A stretch of 64,000 nucleotides of DNA from Saprospiraceae bacterium. Its GTDB lineage: Bacteria; Bacteroidota; Bacteroidia; Chitinophagales; Saprospiraceae. The notes under the pieces were generated by a model. It saw nothing but the letters and a program-made list of their open reading frames with translations. It had not been told where the DNA came from and ran no database searches. The stretch covers positions 124,001 to 188,000 of the forward strand of contig JANQQI010000047.1 of assembly GCA_028285085.1 (NCBI GenBank), read 5' to 3'. The translations under genes were made by a program, and so were the position numbers. Below, in pieces: positions 55,715-64,000 of this stretch (the stretch's first letter is position 1; each line of letters starts with the position of its first letter).

Positions 55715-56326
55715 CTACTTATCTTGAAATAACTCTGTTTGACTCGGTAGTAATCGAAATGATTTGCGGTGATGAATCGTAGGCCCGTGTGCTTGGATGG
55801 CAGCTCGATGGGCTTTCGTTGGATAACCTTTATTAGAGTGCCAACCGTAATCCGGGAATTGCTCGGCGAGTTGTTCCATATAATCATCCCGATAAGTCTT
55901 GGCGAGCACGGAAGCCGCAGCAATCGCTAAGAAACGACCATCTCCTTTGATCATACAATGGTGTGGAATATCTCGATAATTGATAAAGCGATTGCCATCG
56001 ATAAGCAGACTGGTTGGGCGAACTTGTAATTGATCCAGCGCCCGGTGCATTGCAAAAAATGAAGCTTTTAAGATATTGACTTCGTCAATCTCCGCGGGAT
56101 CGAGGCTGGCTACTGCCCATGCAAGGGCTTCGGCTTCGATTTGCGGGCGCAGTTTTTTACGCTGGGTTTCCGTCAATTGCTTGGAGTCATTAAGTAGAGG
56201 GCTAGTGAAATCCTGAGGTAGAATAACTGCTGCGGCAAATACCGGTCCGGCTAGGCAGCCTCGGCCCGCTTCATCGCAGCCCGCTTCAATTTGATCTTGT
56301 TGATAATAAGATGCGAGTGTGGACAT
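55715..56326 (-). CDS. rnhB: Ribonuclease HII
   Basis: 203 residues: [20 protein letters not shown] with catalytic aspartate and glutamate, LLIDGNRFI, and [13 protein letters not shown]. Removes RNA from RNA-DNA hybrids. Convergent with the DUF4177 gene, 4 bases apart. Confidence 0.95.
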   Translation of the reverse strand: MSTLASYYQQDQIEAGCDEAGRGCLAGPVFAAAVILPQDFTSPLLNDSKQLTETQRKKLRPQIEAEALAWAVASLDPAEIDEVNILKASFFAMHRALDQLQVRPTSLLIDGNRFINYRDIPHHCMIKGDGRFLAIAAASVLAKTYRDDYMEQLAEQFPDYGWHSNKGYPTKAHRAAIQAHGPTIHHRKSFRLLPSQTELFQDK

Positions 56327-56403
56327 CGTACGAAGGTAGGAAGTTTTTTATTTTAGAGGGAAAATGGTTTGTTCATAATTCTTTACACACAAAAATACCC
56401 ACC

Positions 56404-57360
56404 ATGATTCCTCTTTCCACTAAATCGATGTTGCTCGTTTGTTTGAGTTTTTTTGGGATGGCTTGTGCTAATACCCAGACGACTCGCTTTATCCTGGATG
56501 CAGATACGGGGAATGAAATGGATGATTTGTATGCAATTGTGAGTGCAGTAGCTGATCCTCAGGCGGAGTTGATTGCTTTGACGTCTGCTCATTTCAATAA
56601 TCCTCAACTCCTTACCGATTCAATTTGGCATATTTATCCGACCAAAGGGATTAAACCTATCGAAATTAGCCAGGCGCTTAACGAAGAATTGCTGGAAGGC
56701 TTAAATCTATTATCACTACCGCACCCTCAGGGCGCGGCCGGAATGATTGGTTATGCCTGGGGATACGAGCGGGGTTGGCCTATCCCCGAGGCGCCGGCCA
56801 TAGATTTTATCATTGAGCAAGCCCGGGCCGCTTCGCCCCAAAATAAACTAAATGTCGTGGTCCTCGGGCCGGTGACCAATATTGCAGCCGCGATTGAGCG
56901 TGAACCGTCAATTGCGCCAAATATTCGATGCTACATGCTCGGTACCAAATACGATGTAGAGAAGCAAATTTGGAACAAGAACTCCTTTAATGCCCGTAAT
57001 GACATCAATGCCTTGGATGTGCTCTTGAACAATGCAGACCTAGAACTCATCGTGATGCCCATTACGATCGTCTATCAGTTTCGTTTTCAGCGCGAAATGA
57101 CACAGAAACGATTGTCTACTTACGATCATCCGGTAGCCAAAATGCTGAATCGCCGCTGGGATGAAGTGCACGCCGAAAAGGAATGGATTATGTGGGATTT
57201 GGCATTGGTAGAGGCGATTTTGCATCCAGAGCTGGCGACGCTGGAGGCCCGCCAAACACCACCGGAAAATACCCAACGCATGATACAAGTGTATACCGAT
57301 ATAGATGAAGCCGGTATGCAAGCAATATTTTGGGAAAAGTTTAGAAAATGGTTTCGCTAA
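56404..57360 (+). CDS. Lipoprotein nucleoside hydrolase-like protein
   Basis: 318 residues from ATG 56404 (the ORF upstream to 56311 overlaps rnhB and lacks conservation). Lipoprotein-like signal CLSFFGMAC, cysteine near residue 20. The metal and ribose-binding motif is DADTGNEMDD in place of the usual DxDxGxDD, followed by VVVLGPVTNIAAAI. It belongs to the inosine/uridine-preferring nucleoside hydrolase family and would act on exported or extracellular substrates. The two extra residues in the motif are worth noting. Confidence 0.82.
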   Translation: MIPLSTKSMLLVCLSFFGMACANTQTTRFILDADTGNEMDDLYAIVSAVADPQAELIALTSAHFNNPQLLTDSIWHIYPTKGIKPIEISQALNEELLEGLNLLSLPHPQGAAGMIGYAWGYERGWPIPEAPAIDFIIEQARAASPQNKLNVVVLGPVTNIAAAIEREPSIAPNIRCYMLGTKYDVEKQIWNKNSFNARNDINALDVLLNNADLELIVMPITIVYQFRFQREMTQKRLSTYDHPVAKMLNRRWDEVHAEKEWIMWDLALVEAILHPELATLEARQTPPENTQRMIQVYTDIDEAGMQAIFWEKFRKWFR

Positions 57361-57405
57361 GAGCGTGTTCAGGCCAATTAATAATTTCTGAACATACCCT
57401 AAAAG

Positions 57406-58524
57406 TTATTTGTGGACAATCACCAGTTCAACACGACGATTGAGCTGGCGTCCATCATCATTTTCGTTTGAGGCGATGGGTTCTGTACTTCCGAATCCCT
57501 TGTAACGGGTCCGCTGCCGTCTAATACCGTTTTCGTTAAGGTACTCCACGACAGCTTTGGCGCGTTTGCGCGAGAGGTAAATATTATAATCGTGATCCCC
57601 AACACTATCTGTATGGCCACGAATTTCAATCACCATAGTTGGATAATCTCGCATCAACTGGAGTAATTTCCCGAGTTCAACGTAAGAACGTGGCAATAAC
57701 TCGGCTTTGTCGTGATCAAAAAAGATGTTACGTAAGCGAAAGACTTTCCCTTCTTCAATTTCAATACAACATAAATCATCCTCTTTAATGGGGACAGGGA
57801 TAATCGGATCCTGCTTGCGCAAGAGGACGTCATCAATATAATAATAAGCGTAGTTTAAGCTATTGGCGAACACTTTGCGCATTTGGGTGAGACTGTCCGG
57901 GCGGAAATTACCGAGCAGTAAGTATTCTGCTTCACTATCTGCGGTGAATTCCCCCGATACCTTGATCCAACGATGATTCTTGGCATCTAGAATTTTTTCT
58001 GCTTCGATTTGAGGCTTCAACTCAATGGGCGAATCTGTTTTAATATTGATCTTCTTCTTAGAAAAGAACATGCCGATGCTATTGATCTGTAGGGATCGTG
58101 GCAAGTGAGTTACCCAGAATTCGGCGTAGTATTTTTGCCCGACGACTAAAGGCTCCTGAAGTTGAATCTGGATATATTCCCGACAGTGAGGTTTGCCTTC
58201 TTCACAACCGTAGGCTGTAATTCCCGTCATCGAGTTACCGCTACGCGGCCGCTGGTCACCAAATCCTTTGGCCGCCCAGTGAGTAGGCACGCGAACCTTC
58301 GGGCCGAAGACATCGGGAGAAGCGGCCGTAGCCGAGCTCCAATATTTCATGACTTCGGTGAAGTGTTTGCCTTTGTAAAACCACCCGATAGGGGTGCTGG
58401 AGTACATCTCAAAGCTTGGATTGGGAACAATGTTGCTCAAGGGTGCCAAATCAGGGGCCGAGGTCTGCGCAGAGACCATCAGAGCAAAGGTGAAAACAAT
58501 GAGACTTAGGTACAGTTTCTTCAT
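57406..58524 (-). CDS. OmpA-family outer-membrane protein
   Basis: 372 residues. Signal peptide LSLIVFTFALMVSAQ, a long N-terminal domain starting NIVPNPSFEMYSSTPIGWF (carbohydrate-binding or jelly-roll-like), then an OmpA-like domain (about 255-372) with VIEIRGHTDSVGDHDYNIYL and LSRKRAKAVVEYL, ending NRRVELVIVHK. It anchors to peptidoglycan and is exported. Confidence 0.88.
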   Translation of the reverse strand: MKKLYLSLIVFTFALMVSAQTSAPDLAPLSNIVPNPSFEMYSSTPIGWFYKGKHFTEVMKYWSSATAASPDVFGPKVRVPTHWAAKGFGDQRPRSGNSMTGITAYGCEEGKPHCREYIQIQLQEPLVVGQKYYAEFWVTHLPRSLQINSIGMFFSKKKINIKTDSPIELKPQIEAEKILDAKNHRWIKVSGEFTADSEAEYLLLGNFRPDSLTQMRKVFANSLNYAYYYIDDVLLRKQDPIIPVPIKEDDLCCIEIEEGKVFRLRNIFFDHDKAELLPRSYVELGKLLQLMRDYPTMVIEIRGHTDSVGDHDYNIYLSRKRAKAVVEYLNENGIRRQRTRYKGFGSTEPIASNENDDGRQLNRRVELVIVHK

Positions 58525-58597
58525 TCAGACTAAGTACTAATCCGATTATTAACGAATAATACGTAAACTCAGGTATACAAGTTGCGTACTTTATGCC

Positions 58598-59725
58598 TTA
58601 GGTCGGTTTCTTGGGAGACTCGGTAGTGGTCTGTTCTTCTTTAGATTCAGCATTCGGGGTATTTACGCCAGACATAAAACTGTAGAGCGCGCGAATACCT
58701 CGATCATTGGTGATTTGGTCGTAAATTATTTGCAAAAACGGGTAGCTCATTTTTGCAGATTCAGCAATTTCACTGAGGCTTTCTTTCGTTTGGGGAACTT
58801 TGACAAAATCAAAGACGGAGCGAATACCGACCTCACGAAGGGTACCCACTTGATCTTTAGCGTAGCAGATCAACTTAGCTTGTCCAATCCAGTCGATCAG
58901 TTGTCGTGCACCGAAGGGCGTTTCGAGCAAGAGTTTAGTCAAGCTAGCGGTCGCCAGATTTTGCGCATTATCGATACTGACTTCGGCTAGACGTTCACGA
59001 TGCTGCAAGCTCATGCCTTCAATATGATAGAGCGAAAGAATTTCTTCGTTTAATTTATCCGGGCTGAAAAAACGTTTGTACAAATTGATCAGATAAGTCA
59101 AGACCCGCTCGGGAAACATCCCGGTGATAAAAGAGATAGCGCCCAGCGAAGAGCGGAAGCTAAAGACATTATCGTTACCGCTTTCTGATCCGATAATAAA
59201 AGACAAGATTAGTGCGATTACGGAGGCGAGAATAATACGGATACCAGCGCTATAATAAACATTAGGCGCGATATCATTGGCAATCAAACGTACGATGATA
59301 TTTTGTGCCGCCCAGAGGAAGCCACCCATAAAGGCCATGGCCAAAACGCCCATACTCTGTGCAATAATGCCGGTGTTGTTGATCGGTTGGCCGGCGGCAT
59401 CTGTGCCTCCAAAGAAAGGGCCGGCGAGCCAGAGATTGTCTTTCATGCCTCCCGCAAAACCATCCGCAAAAGAAAAATAGGTTACGGCCAGTAAGCAAAT
59501 CAAAGTGACAAAGGTCACCGGCAAAAAGAAATTACCGGCAGAGTAGACATCTTCCACATTGCGCTTAGAACTGATCGACATTTCTTTCAAGGCCTTCTCA
59601 AATTCCTTTTTCTTTTTGCGCTTCATCACCGTAAGAAAAGTCATCGCCGACAAGGGCATGAATCCACCAATAACCAGAATAAAGATGATTTTTGCAATGA
59701 GAGGAATACTGACGCTTAAGAACAT
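58598..59725 (-). CDS. Hypothetical multi-pass membrane protein
   Basis: 375 residues. Hydrophobic helices at about 5-27, 65-85, 118-142 and 160-185, then a soluble C-terminal half with two short helix-hairpin-like segments (LLLETPFGARQLIDWIGQAK, LREVGIRSVFDFVKVPQ) and a threonine/glutamate-rich tail. No family recognised. Divergent from the MMPL gene. Confidence 0.55.
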   Translation of the reverse strand: MFLSVSIPLIAKIIFILVIGGFMPLSAMTFLTVMKRKKKKEFEKALKEMSISSKRNVEDVYSAGNFFLPVTFVTLICLLAVTYFSFADGFAGGMKDNLWLAGPFFGGTDAAGQPINNTGIIAQSMGVLAMAFMGGFLWAAQNIIVRLIANDIAPNVYYSAGIRIILASVIALILSFIIGSESGNDNVFSFRSSLGAISFITGMFPERVLTYLINLYKRFFSPDKLNEEILSLYHIEGMSLQHRERLAEVSIDNAQNLATASLTKLLLETPFGARQLIDWIGQAKLICYAKDQVGTLREVGIRSVFDFVKVPQTKESLSEIAESAKMSYPFLQIIYDQITNDRGIRALYSFMSGVNTPNAESKEEQTTTESPKKPT

Positions 59726-59843
59726 GGCTTTTCAGTTGGCTTTACGGGTGAAGATGTGTTTCTAACCAAAGGTACACAATTTTCGTGCTCAAGCCTAAAC
59801 CTTCATGTGCCAAAAACAGTTTTGAAACTTAGAAATCTAAAAG

Positions 59844-62138
59844 ATGAATCCACGTTTACGCATTGCTTCGATTGCTACGTTTGTTGTTTTGGCCCTGTTG
59901 AGCTTGTATTTCGTTTTTCAACTGCGGTTCGCCTTCTATCTGGAACAGTTTTTCCCGGAAGGGGATGAAGATCTGGCTTTTTTCCAGGATTTTATCTCCG
60001 AATTTGAATCCGATATCAATTTTCTACTTGTAGCTGTAGAGCGGGAAGATGGGGTATTTGAGCAGCAGTTTTTAGAAGACTTTCACGATTTCAGCCTCAA
60101 GGCACGTGATTTACCTTATGTGGTAGAAAGCCAATCGCTGACGATGGTTTCTTACCCGGTCAAAACACCCTTTGCGGTGACTTCCATTCCCGCTATTCAC
60201 ATCGACGAGCCGGATCGTTACGCACGAGACCGAGAGCGTATTTTGGAAGATGAACGCTTTGTCAACTTTTTGATTTCTGAGGATGCAACGGCCATGACCG
60301 TCGCCCTCAAAACGGTCGATACCGTGCAACTCGAAGAATCTCGTGCCATCATTACGGCCTTGGATGAGCTCATTCAGGGATATGATTTCGATGACTATCA
60401 TTATCTCGGGCCGGCTTATTTCCAAAAAGAGGTCGTTGCGATGCAGCAGCGTGAGATTACTGTATCCGCGATTATTTCTGGGATATTGGTGTGTATTGTG
60501 ATGTTTTGGATATTTCGAAAGCCTTGGGGTATTGCAGTGGCCTTAATATCCATCGGTTTAGGGATGCTTCTGTTTCTCGGTCTGTTGGGAGTATGGGGGC
60601 GTGAACTCAATGCTATGGCCGCGCTCTATCCCGTGTTGATGATCATCGTTGGAACGTCCGATGTGATCCATATCATGTCCAAGTATGTGGATGAGCTCCG
60701 CAAAGGAAAAACGCGCCGCGAAGCTATCCGGGTGACCGTTCGCGAGATTGGCTTGGCGACGTTATTGACTTCTATCACAACTGCCATTGGTTTTGCGACC
60801 TTGGTGACGAGCCGGATTGGTCCGATTCGGGATTTTGGTGTCAACGCTGCGCTGGGGGTGATTGTAGCTTATATAACGGTAATCTGCTTTACGACCGCTT
60901 TGCTTTCCATGTTCAAAAAAGAACAAATTATCAAACTTGGCCGGGGGCAAGCTTTTTGGGAAAAATTGATGGAGTGGTGTTATCTGTATACCAAAAATTA
61001 TCCTCGCCGGGTAGCCATTGGAAGTTTCGGCATCTTTTTACTTTGCTTGATTGGTATTAGTCAGATTACCACTAATTATCGTATTGAAAGCAATCTGCCA
61101 CGGGGAAAGAAAATTAGTGAAGATTTTCTGTATTTCGAGCAAGAGTTTACAGGCTTCCGACCACTCGAGTTCGCCGTTTTTGCTCAAAGCGACTATATGG
61201 CGGAGGACTTTGCCGTTTTGCAGCAAATGGATACATTGGAGCAATATCTGCGGACATTACCTGCCGTACGTTCTGTCAATTCACTGACCTCCGTTTACAA
61301 AAGCATCAACCAAATGTACGGTAAGAATCGGGTGTCGGCCTATCAAATGCCGACCACCGAATCCAAGTACCGTAAGTACCGGAAACTGACCGATAAAATT
61401 CCGCAACTTAATACCAATGTATTGGTCAGTAAGGATGGACGGAAGGCACGAATTACCTCTCGGGTGTTGGACCTTGGTGCCGACACCTTGCAGCAAATCG
61501 GCCAGGAAATCGATGCTTGGATTGCAATGAATACTAATTCCGATATCGTGCAATTTAAACGCACGGGCACCGGGATGATCTTGGACAAGAATACGGCCTA
61601 CGTCCGCCAGAATTTGCTGGAAGGCTTGGGGCTGGCGGTGATTATCGTGAGCTTATTGATGGCCTTGCTTTTCCGTAATTGGCGCATGGTTGTTATTTCA
61701 CTTATTCCGAACGTATTCCCGCTGCTTTTAGCTGGTGCGCTCTTAGGCTATTTGGGAATTGAATTGGAGGCTGGGATTGCTATTGTCTTTGCGGTCATCT
61801 TTGGTATCGCAGTGGATGATACTATTCATTTTTTAAGTAAATATAAACTCTCTAGAAATAAAGGATTGAGTGTAGACGAATCGCTCAGGATTACCTTTTT
61901 AGAAACGGGTAAGGCGATCTGTTTGACCTCTTTGATTTTATTCTTTGGCTTTCTGATCATGCTTTTTTCGATCCACCCGCCAAGTGTCACCGTGGGCTTA
62001 TTGATTAGCATTACGCTTTTTAGTGCACTATTATCGGACCTGTTTCTTATTCCAATTCTAATCCGCTGGCTGATGCCACCTACGCAGGCAGAATTAAGTC
62101 CTCAAACGGTGGATTCTGATCCGGTAGCGGTGGGGTAA
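59844..62138 (+). CDS. MMPL/RND-superfamily transporter
   Basis: 764 residues with about 12 transmembrane helices in two halves, each with a periplasmic loop. Typical motif VMIIVGTSDVIHIMSKYVDE in half one and VFGIAVDDTIHFLSKYKLSR in half two (the GxxxDY-like proton-relay site). Family exports lipids, hopanoids or other hydrophobic molecules. Single gene unit. Confidence 0.85.
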   Translation: MNPRLRIASIATFVVLALLSLYFVFQLRFAFYLEQFFPEGDEDLAFFQDFISEFESDINFLLVAVEREDGVFEQQFLEDFHDFSLKARDLPYVVESQSLTMVSYPVKTPFAVTSIPAIHIDEPDRYARDRERILEDERFVNFLISEDATAMTVALKTVDTVQLEESRAIITALDELIQGYDFDDYHYLGPAYFQKEVVAMQQREITVSAIISGILVCIVMFWIFRKPWGIAVALISIGLGMLLFLGLLGVWGRELNAMAALYPVLMIIVGTSDVIHIMSKYVDELRKGKTRREAIRVTVREIGLATLLTSITTAIGFATLVTSRIGPIRDFGVNAALGVIVAYITVICFTTALLSMFKKEQIIKLGRGQAFWEKLMEWCYLYTKNYPRRVAIGSFGIFLLCLIGISQITTNYRIESNLPRGKKISEDFLYFEQEFTGFRPLEFAVFAQSDYMAEDFAVLQQMDTLEQYLRTLPAVRSVNSLTSVYKSINQMYGKNRVSAYQMPTTESKYRKYRKLTDKIPQLNTNVLVSKDGRKARITSRVLDLGADTLQQIGQEIDAWIAMNTNSDIVQFKRTGTGMILDKNTAYVRQNLLEGLGLAVIIVSLLMALLFRNWRMVVISLIPNVFPLLLAGALLGYLGIELEAGIAIVFAVIFGIAVDDTIHFLSKYKLSRNKGLSVDESLRITFLETGKAICLTSLILFFGFLIMLFSIHPPSVTVGLLISITLFSALLSDLFLIPILIRWLMPPTQAELSPQTVDSDPVAVG

Positions 62139-62218
62139 AATAAATTCTAGATTTTTCCTGAAAAAAGGGGAACGTTTTGCGCTTTTGGGTATAAACTACA
62201 AATAAGCGCTTACTCCAA

Positions 62219-63592
62219 ATGAAGATTCGATCAGATCGACTTAAGCCAGCTTCACCTGAGGAGTACCAATCCGTGCGTCAGCGCAAAGCTACACCCACCT
62301 TTGCGGATCGACGCCCGGAAGCCGTACAACAACGCCAGCTAATCCAAATGATGCAGCAAAGCTCCCGTGTCGTGGCGCAGCGACAACAAATGCAGGGACA
62401 AATCCCTCAAGGAGAGGTAGTGCAAGGCTATTTTGTGTCTGATCACCGGATTAGTGGCGAATTTACTTCACAGGTGGCCCGTGATAAAAGAGGTGGCGGA
62501 AAGACCTTTATAGATGCCCATGATGCTAGCAAGGCCAATCTGGCAACTAGAAAGAAAAGCTTTCTCCGCATTGCCACTAATGGGAATTTGGCTATTGAGG
62601 ATTCCGCTAAAGCCGAAAGACAAGCAAAGGTGTATTATTCGACCATAGGTTTGTACAAAATTGCCAATAAAAAACTTCGCTCGATGAACTCGCCATTGCG
62701 ATTGATTAGAAATAATAAATCGATTCATGTCACCGACGAGAATGGAAAGAAAAAGCAATTGTATCAAATAGTACCAACCCTAATCAATAGAAATGAGACC
62801 GGAACAAATGTAAAGTTACCCGAGAATTGTAATGAGGTAGCATGTACAGTGACTAATACCTTTAACCAAGGTCGTTTTAATATCAAATACAAAGATAACT
62901 CGACAATACAAGCTCCGACAGGAACAGTCAGTAACGAGATTATAAAACGTTTGGCTACTTTTTTACCGGCTTACAGAGATATAAGTCAATACAATCAAAA
63001 AGGATATCTTGACCGATTGGCTTCAGGTTTTGGGTACGGGGATGCACAATCTCCGACTAAAATTACTCGGGCTCGTGCAGGTACACATGCTGCTAATGAT
63101 GAGATTACAGGTTTTCAGATGGGCTTAGCGGGGAATGCTCTTAGAAATCGCATGAACGTGCATAGTAATCGTATTGGAGAAGGTTATGCTGCTAGGTTTC
63201 TTAATCAAGCCGGGTCAACAGATATTGAAAATGAATTAGGAATTAATGAACATATTAAGCCTACTGCGGGGGATGTACTCATGATTAACACCATTGGAGG
63301 TGATCGTCCCGATCCACATCACCCGGGAAGTATACTAGTGCACGATCATCGTACTGGTACGGATACTCGTAATCCAGCACCCTATCATTTTGCTACGGTT
63401 ATTATAGCCAGCGGATCGGATTATATCACTATCGAAAATTACGCGCGGCAAAATGAGGAAGCAGATAACCATGGATCAGCTGTACTCGACCCTCGTTATT
63501 TCTTCCGCATGTATGGCCCGGGGTCACAGTCGTTCCACGAAGAAAACCAGGCGCGTTATCCAAATGCACTGACGGTGCGTCTGGAGAAATAG
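62219..63592 (+). CDS. eCIS-cargo-like protein with a papain/NlpC-like C-terminal domain
   Basis: 457 residues. N-terminal segment RPEAVQQRQLIQMMQQ with SSRVVAQRQQM (32-58) is the pattern found at the start of DUF4157-type and other cargo of extracellular contractile injection systems. The central part (about 80-250) is unassigned. The C-terminal part has NCNEVACTV (C204), GDVLMINTIGG, PYHFATVIIA (H390) and TIENYAR (E406, N407), then FFRMYGPGSQSFHEE. The order Cys, His, Asn/Glu suggests a papain-like amidase or peptidase. The next gene starts with the same N-terminal module. The catalytic reading is inference. Confidence 0.6.
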   Translation: MKIRSDRLKPASPEEYQSVRQRKATPTFADRRPEAVQQRQLIQMMQQSSRVVAQRQQMQGQIPQGEVVQGYFVSDHRISGEFTSQVARDKRGGGKTFIDAHDASKANLATRKKSFLRIATNGNLAIEDSAKAERQAKVYYSTIGLYKIANKKLRSMNSPLRLIRNNKSIHVTDENGKKKQLYQIVPTLINRNETGTNVKLPENCNEVACTVTNTFNQGRFNIKYKDNSTIQAPTGTVSNEIIKRLATFLPAYRDISQYNQKGYLDRLASGFGYGDAQSPTKITRARAGTHAANDEITGFQMGLAGNALRNRMNVHSNRIGEGYAARFLNQAGSTDIENELGINEHIKPTAGDVLMINTIGGDRPDPHHPGSILVHDHRTGTDTRNPAPYHFATVIIASGSDYITIENYARQNEEADNHGSAVLDPRYFFRMYGPGSQSFHEENQARYPNALTVRLEK

Positions 63593-63610
63593 TTTAAATA
63601 CCATCTAATT

Positions 63611-64000
63611 ATGAAATCATCCACCTCTAAGATCGTTCATAACGGTCCTAAGCCACTTTCCGGGAAAGGAGCACAAACCGTAAATGACCAACGTCCAGAG
63701 GCGATCGTGCAGCGTCAAATGGTGGATATGATCACCAATAGTGATCGAGTGGTTGCGCAGCGGCGACAGATTGAAAGTGGGTTTCAGCAGCTTCCCGTGC
63801 AGCGAAAACCAATCGGAGGTGGGTTACCTACCAATTTAAAAAGTGGGATCGAACATTTATCGGGTATTTCAATGGATGATGTCAAAGTACATTATAATTC
63901 TTCCAAACCATCCCAGCTGCATGCACATGCCTACGCGCAAGGCAATCAAATTCATCTCGGATCGGGGCAGGAGAAGCATCTGCCGCACGAAGCTTGGCAC
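63611..64000 (+). CDS. DUF4157 protein, eCIS-associated, cut by the window edge
   Basis: The frame opens with ATG 63611 and runs without a stop to the last base (130 codons). N-terminal module RPEAIVQRQMVDMITNSDRV with VAQRRQI (28-54) matches that of the preceding gene. Then LKSGIEHLSGISMDDVKVHYN, AHAYAQGNQIHLGSGQE and HLPHEAWH, the DUF4157 pattern, with HEAWH (126-130) a HEXXH metal site. DUF4157 domains are hallmarks of eCIS cargo. The C-terminus, and any toxin domain, is outside the window. Confidence 0.85.
   Translation, partial: MKSSTSKIVHNGPKPLSGKGAQTVNDQRPEAIVQRQMVDMITNSDRVVAQRRQIESGFQQLPVQRKPIGGGLPTNLKSGIEHLSGISMDDVKVHYNSSKPSQLHAHAYAQGNQIHLGSGQEKHLPHEAWH

Overview
The window looks like chromosomal DNA of a Bacteroidota bacterium, probably of the Saprospiria (Lewinella-like) or a neighbouring class. 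The evidence is the TAnnTTTG-type -7 promoter elements upstream of several genes, many Gram-negative outer-membrane barrels and exported lipoproteins, a class II HMG-CoA reductase next to a GYDIA-type GHMP kinase and a type 2 IPP isomerase, and several families typical of the phylum. The class assignment is inference. Most of the window has moderate GC; about 21.0-28.9 kb is clearly more AT-rich and differs in codon use.

Layout. 0-3.4 kb: an S41 peptidase (cut at the left edge) and two exported proteins of the erythromycin-esterase/ChaN/TraB-like type. 3.6-13.3 kb: a sulfide and persulfide oxidation locus with a CstB-like persulfide dioxygenase-rhodanese, a single rhodanese, a c-type haem lipoprotein, cytochrome bd oxidase (cydAB), a porin, a DUF1641 protein with an internal tandem repeat, and a sulfide:quinone oxidoreductase. 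A textbook FNR-type box lies upstream of cydA, and other inverted repeats lie upstream of the other transcription units. 13.7-20.5 kb: an outer-membrane barrel receptor, a DinB protein and a giant AsmA-like protein.

21.0-28.9 kb is an accessory island ending beside tRNA-Val(TAC). It holds a two-gene membrane module with an OmpA-like end, small exported proteins around a startless ORF fragment, remnants of two IS1182-family transposases, an EACC1 conflict-system protein followed by a HEXXH metallopeptidase whose frame is broken at a T8 run, and a NACHT NTPase like bacterial NLR-type anti-phage proteins. The EACC1-peptidase unit and the NACHT gene are the best candidates for an undescribed immune system.

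29.6-43 kb is core: a second AsmA protein, a ferredoxin-reductase-like enzyme, the mevalonate/isoprenoid cluster, rplM-rpsI-rpsB-tsf-pyrH, an ECF sigma factor with an anti-sigma/outer-membrane barrel partner, and comF. 43-59.7 kb: HtrA protease, an HD protein, a second ECF sigma with a cysteine-less anti-sigma, an endonuclease V-like protein, a LytTR regulator with an adjacent barrel protein, prfA, a TolB-propeller/barrel protein, an MBL hydrolase, rnhB, a nucleoside hydrolase, an OmpA lipoprotein-like protein and an unknown membrane protein. 59.8 kb to the end: an MMPL/RND transporter, then two proteins sharing an N-terminal module typical of extracellular contractile injection system (eCIS) cargo. 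The second is a DUF4157 HEXXH protein cut by the right edge.
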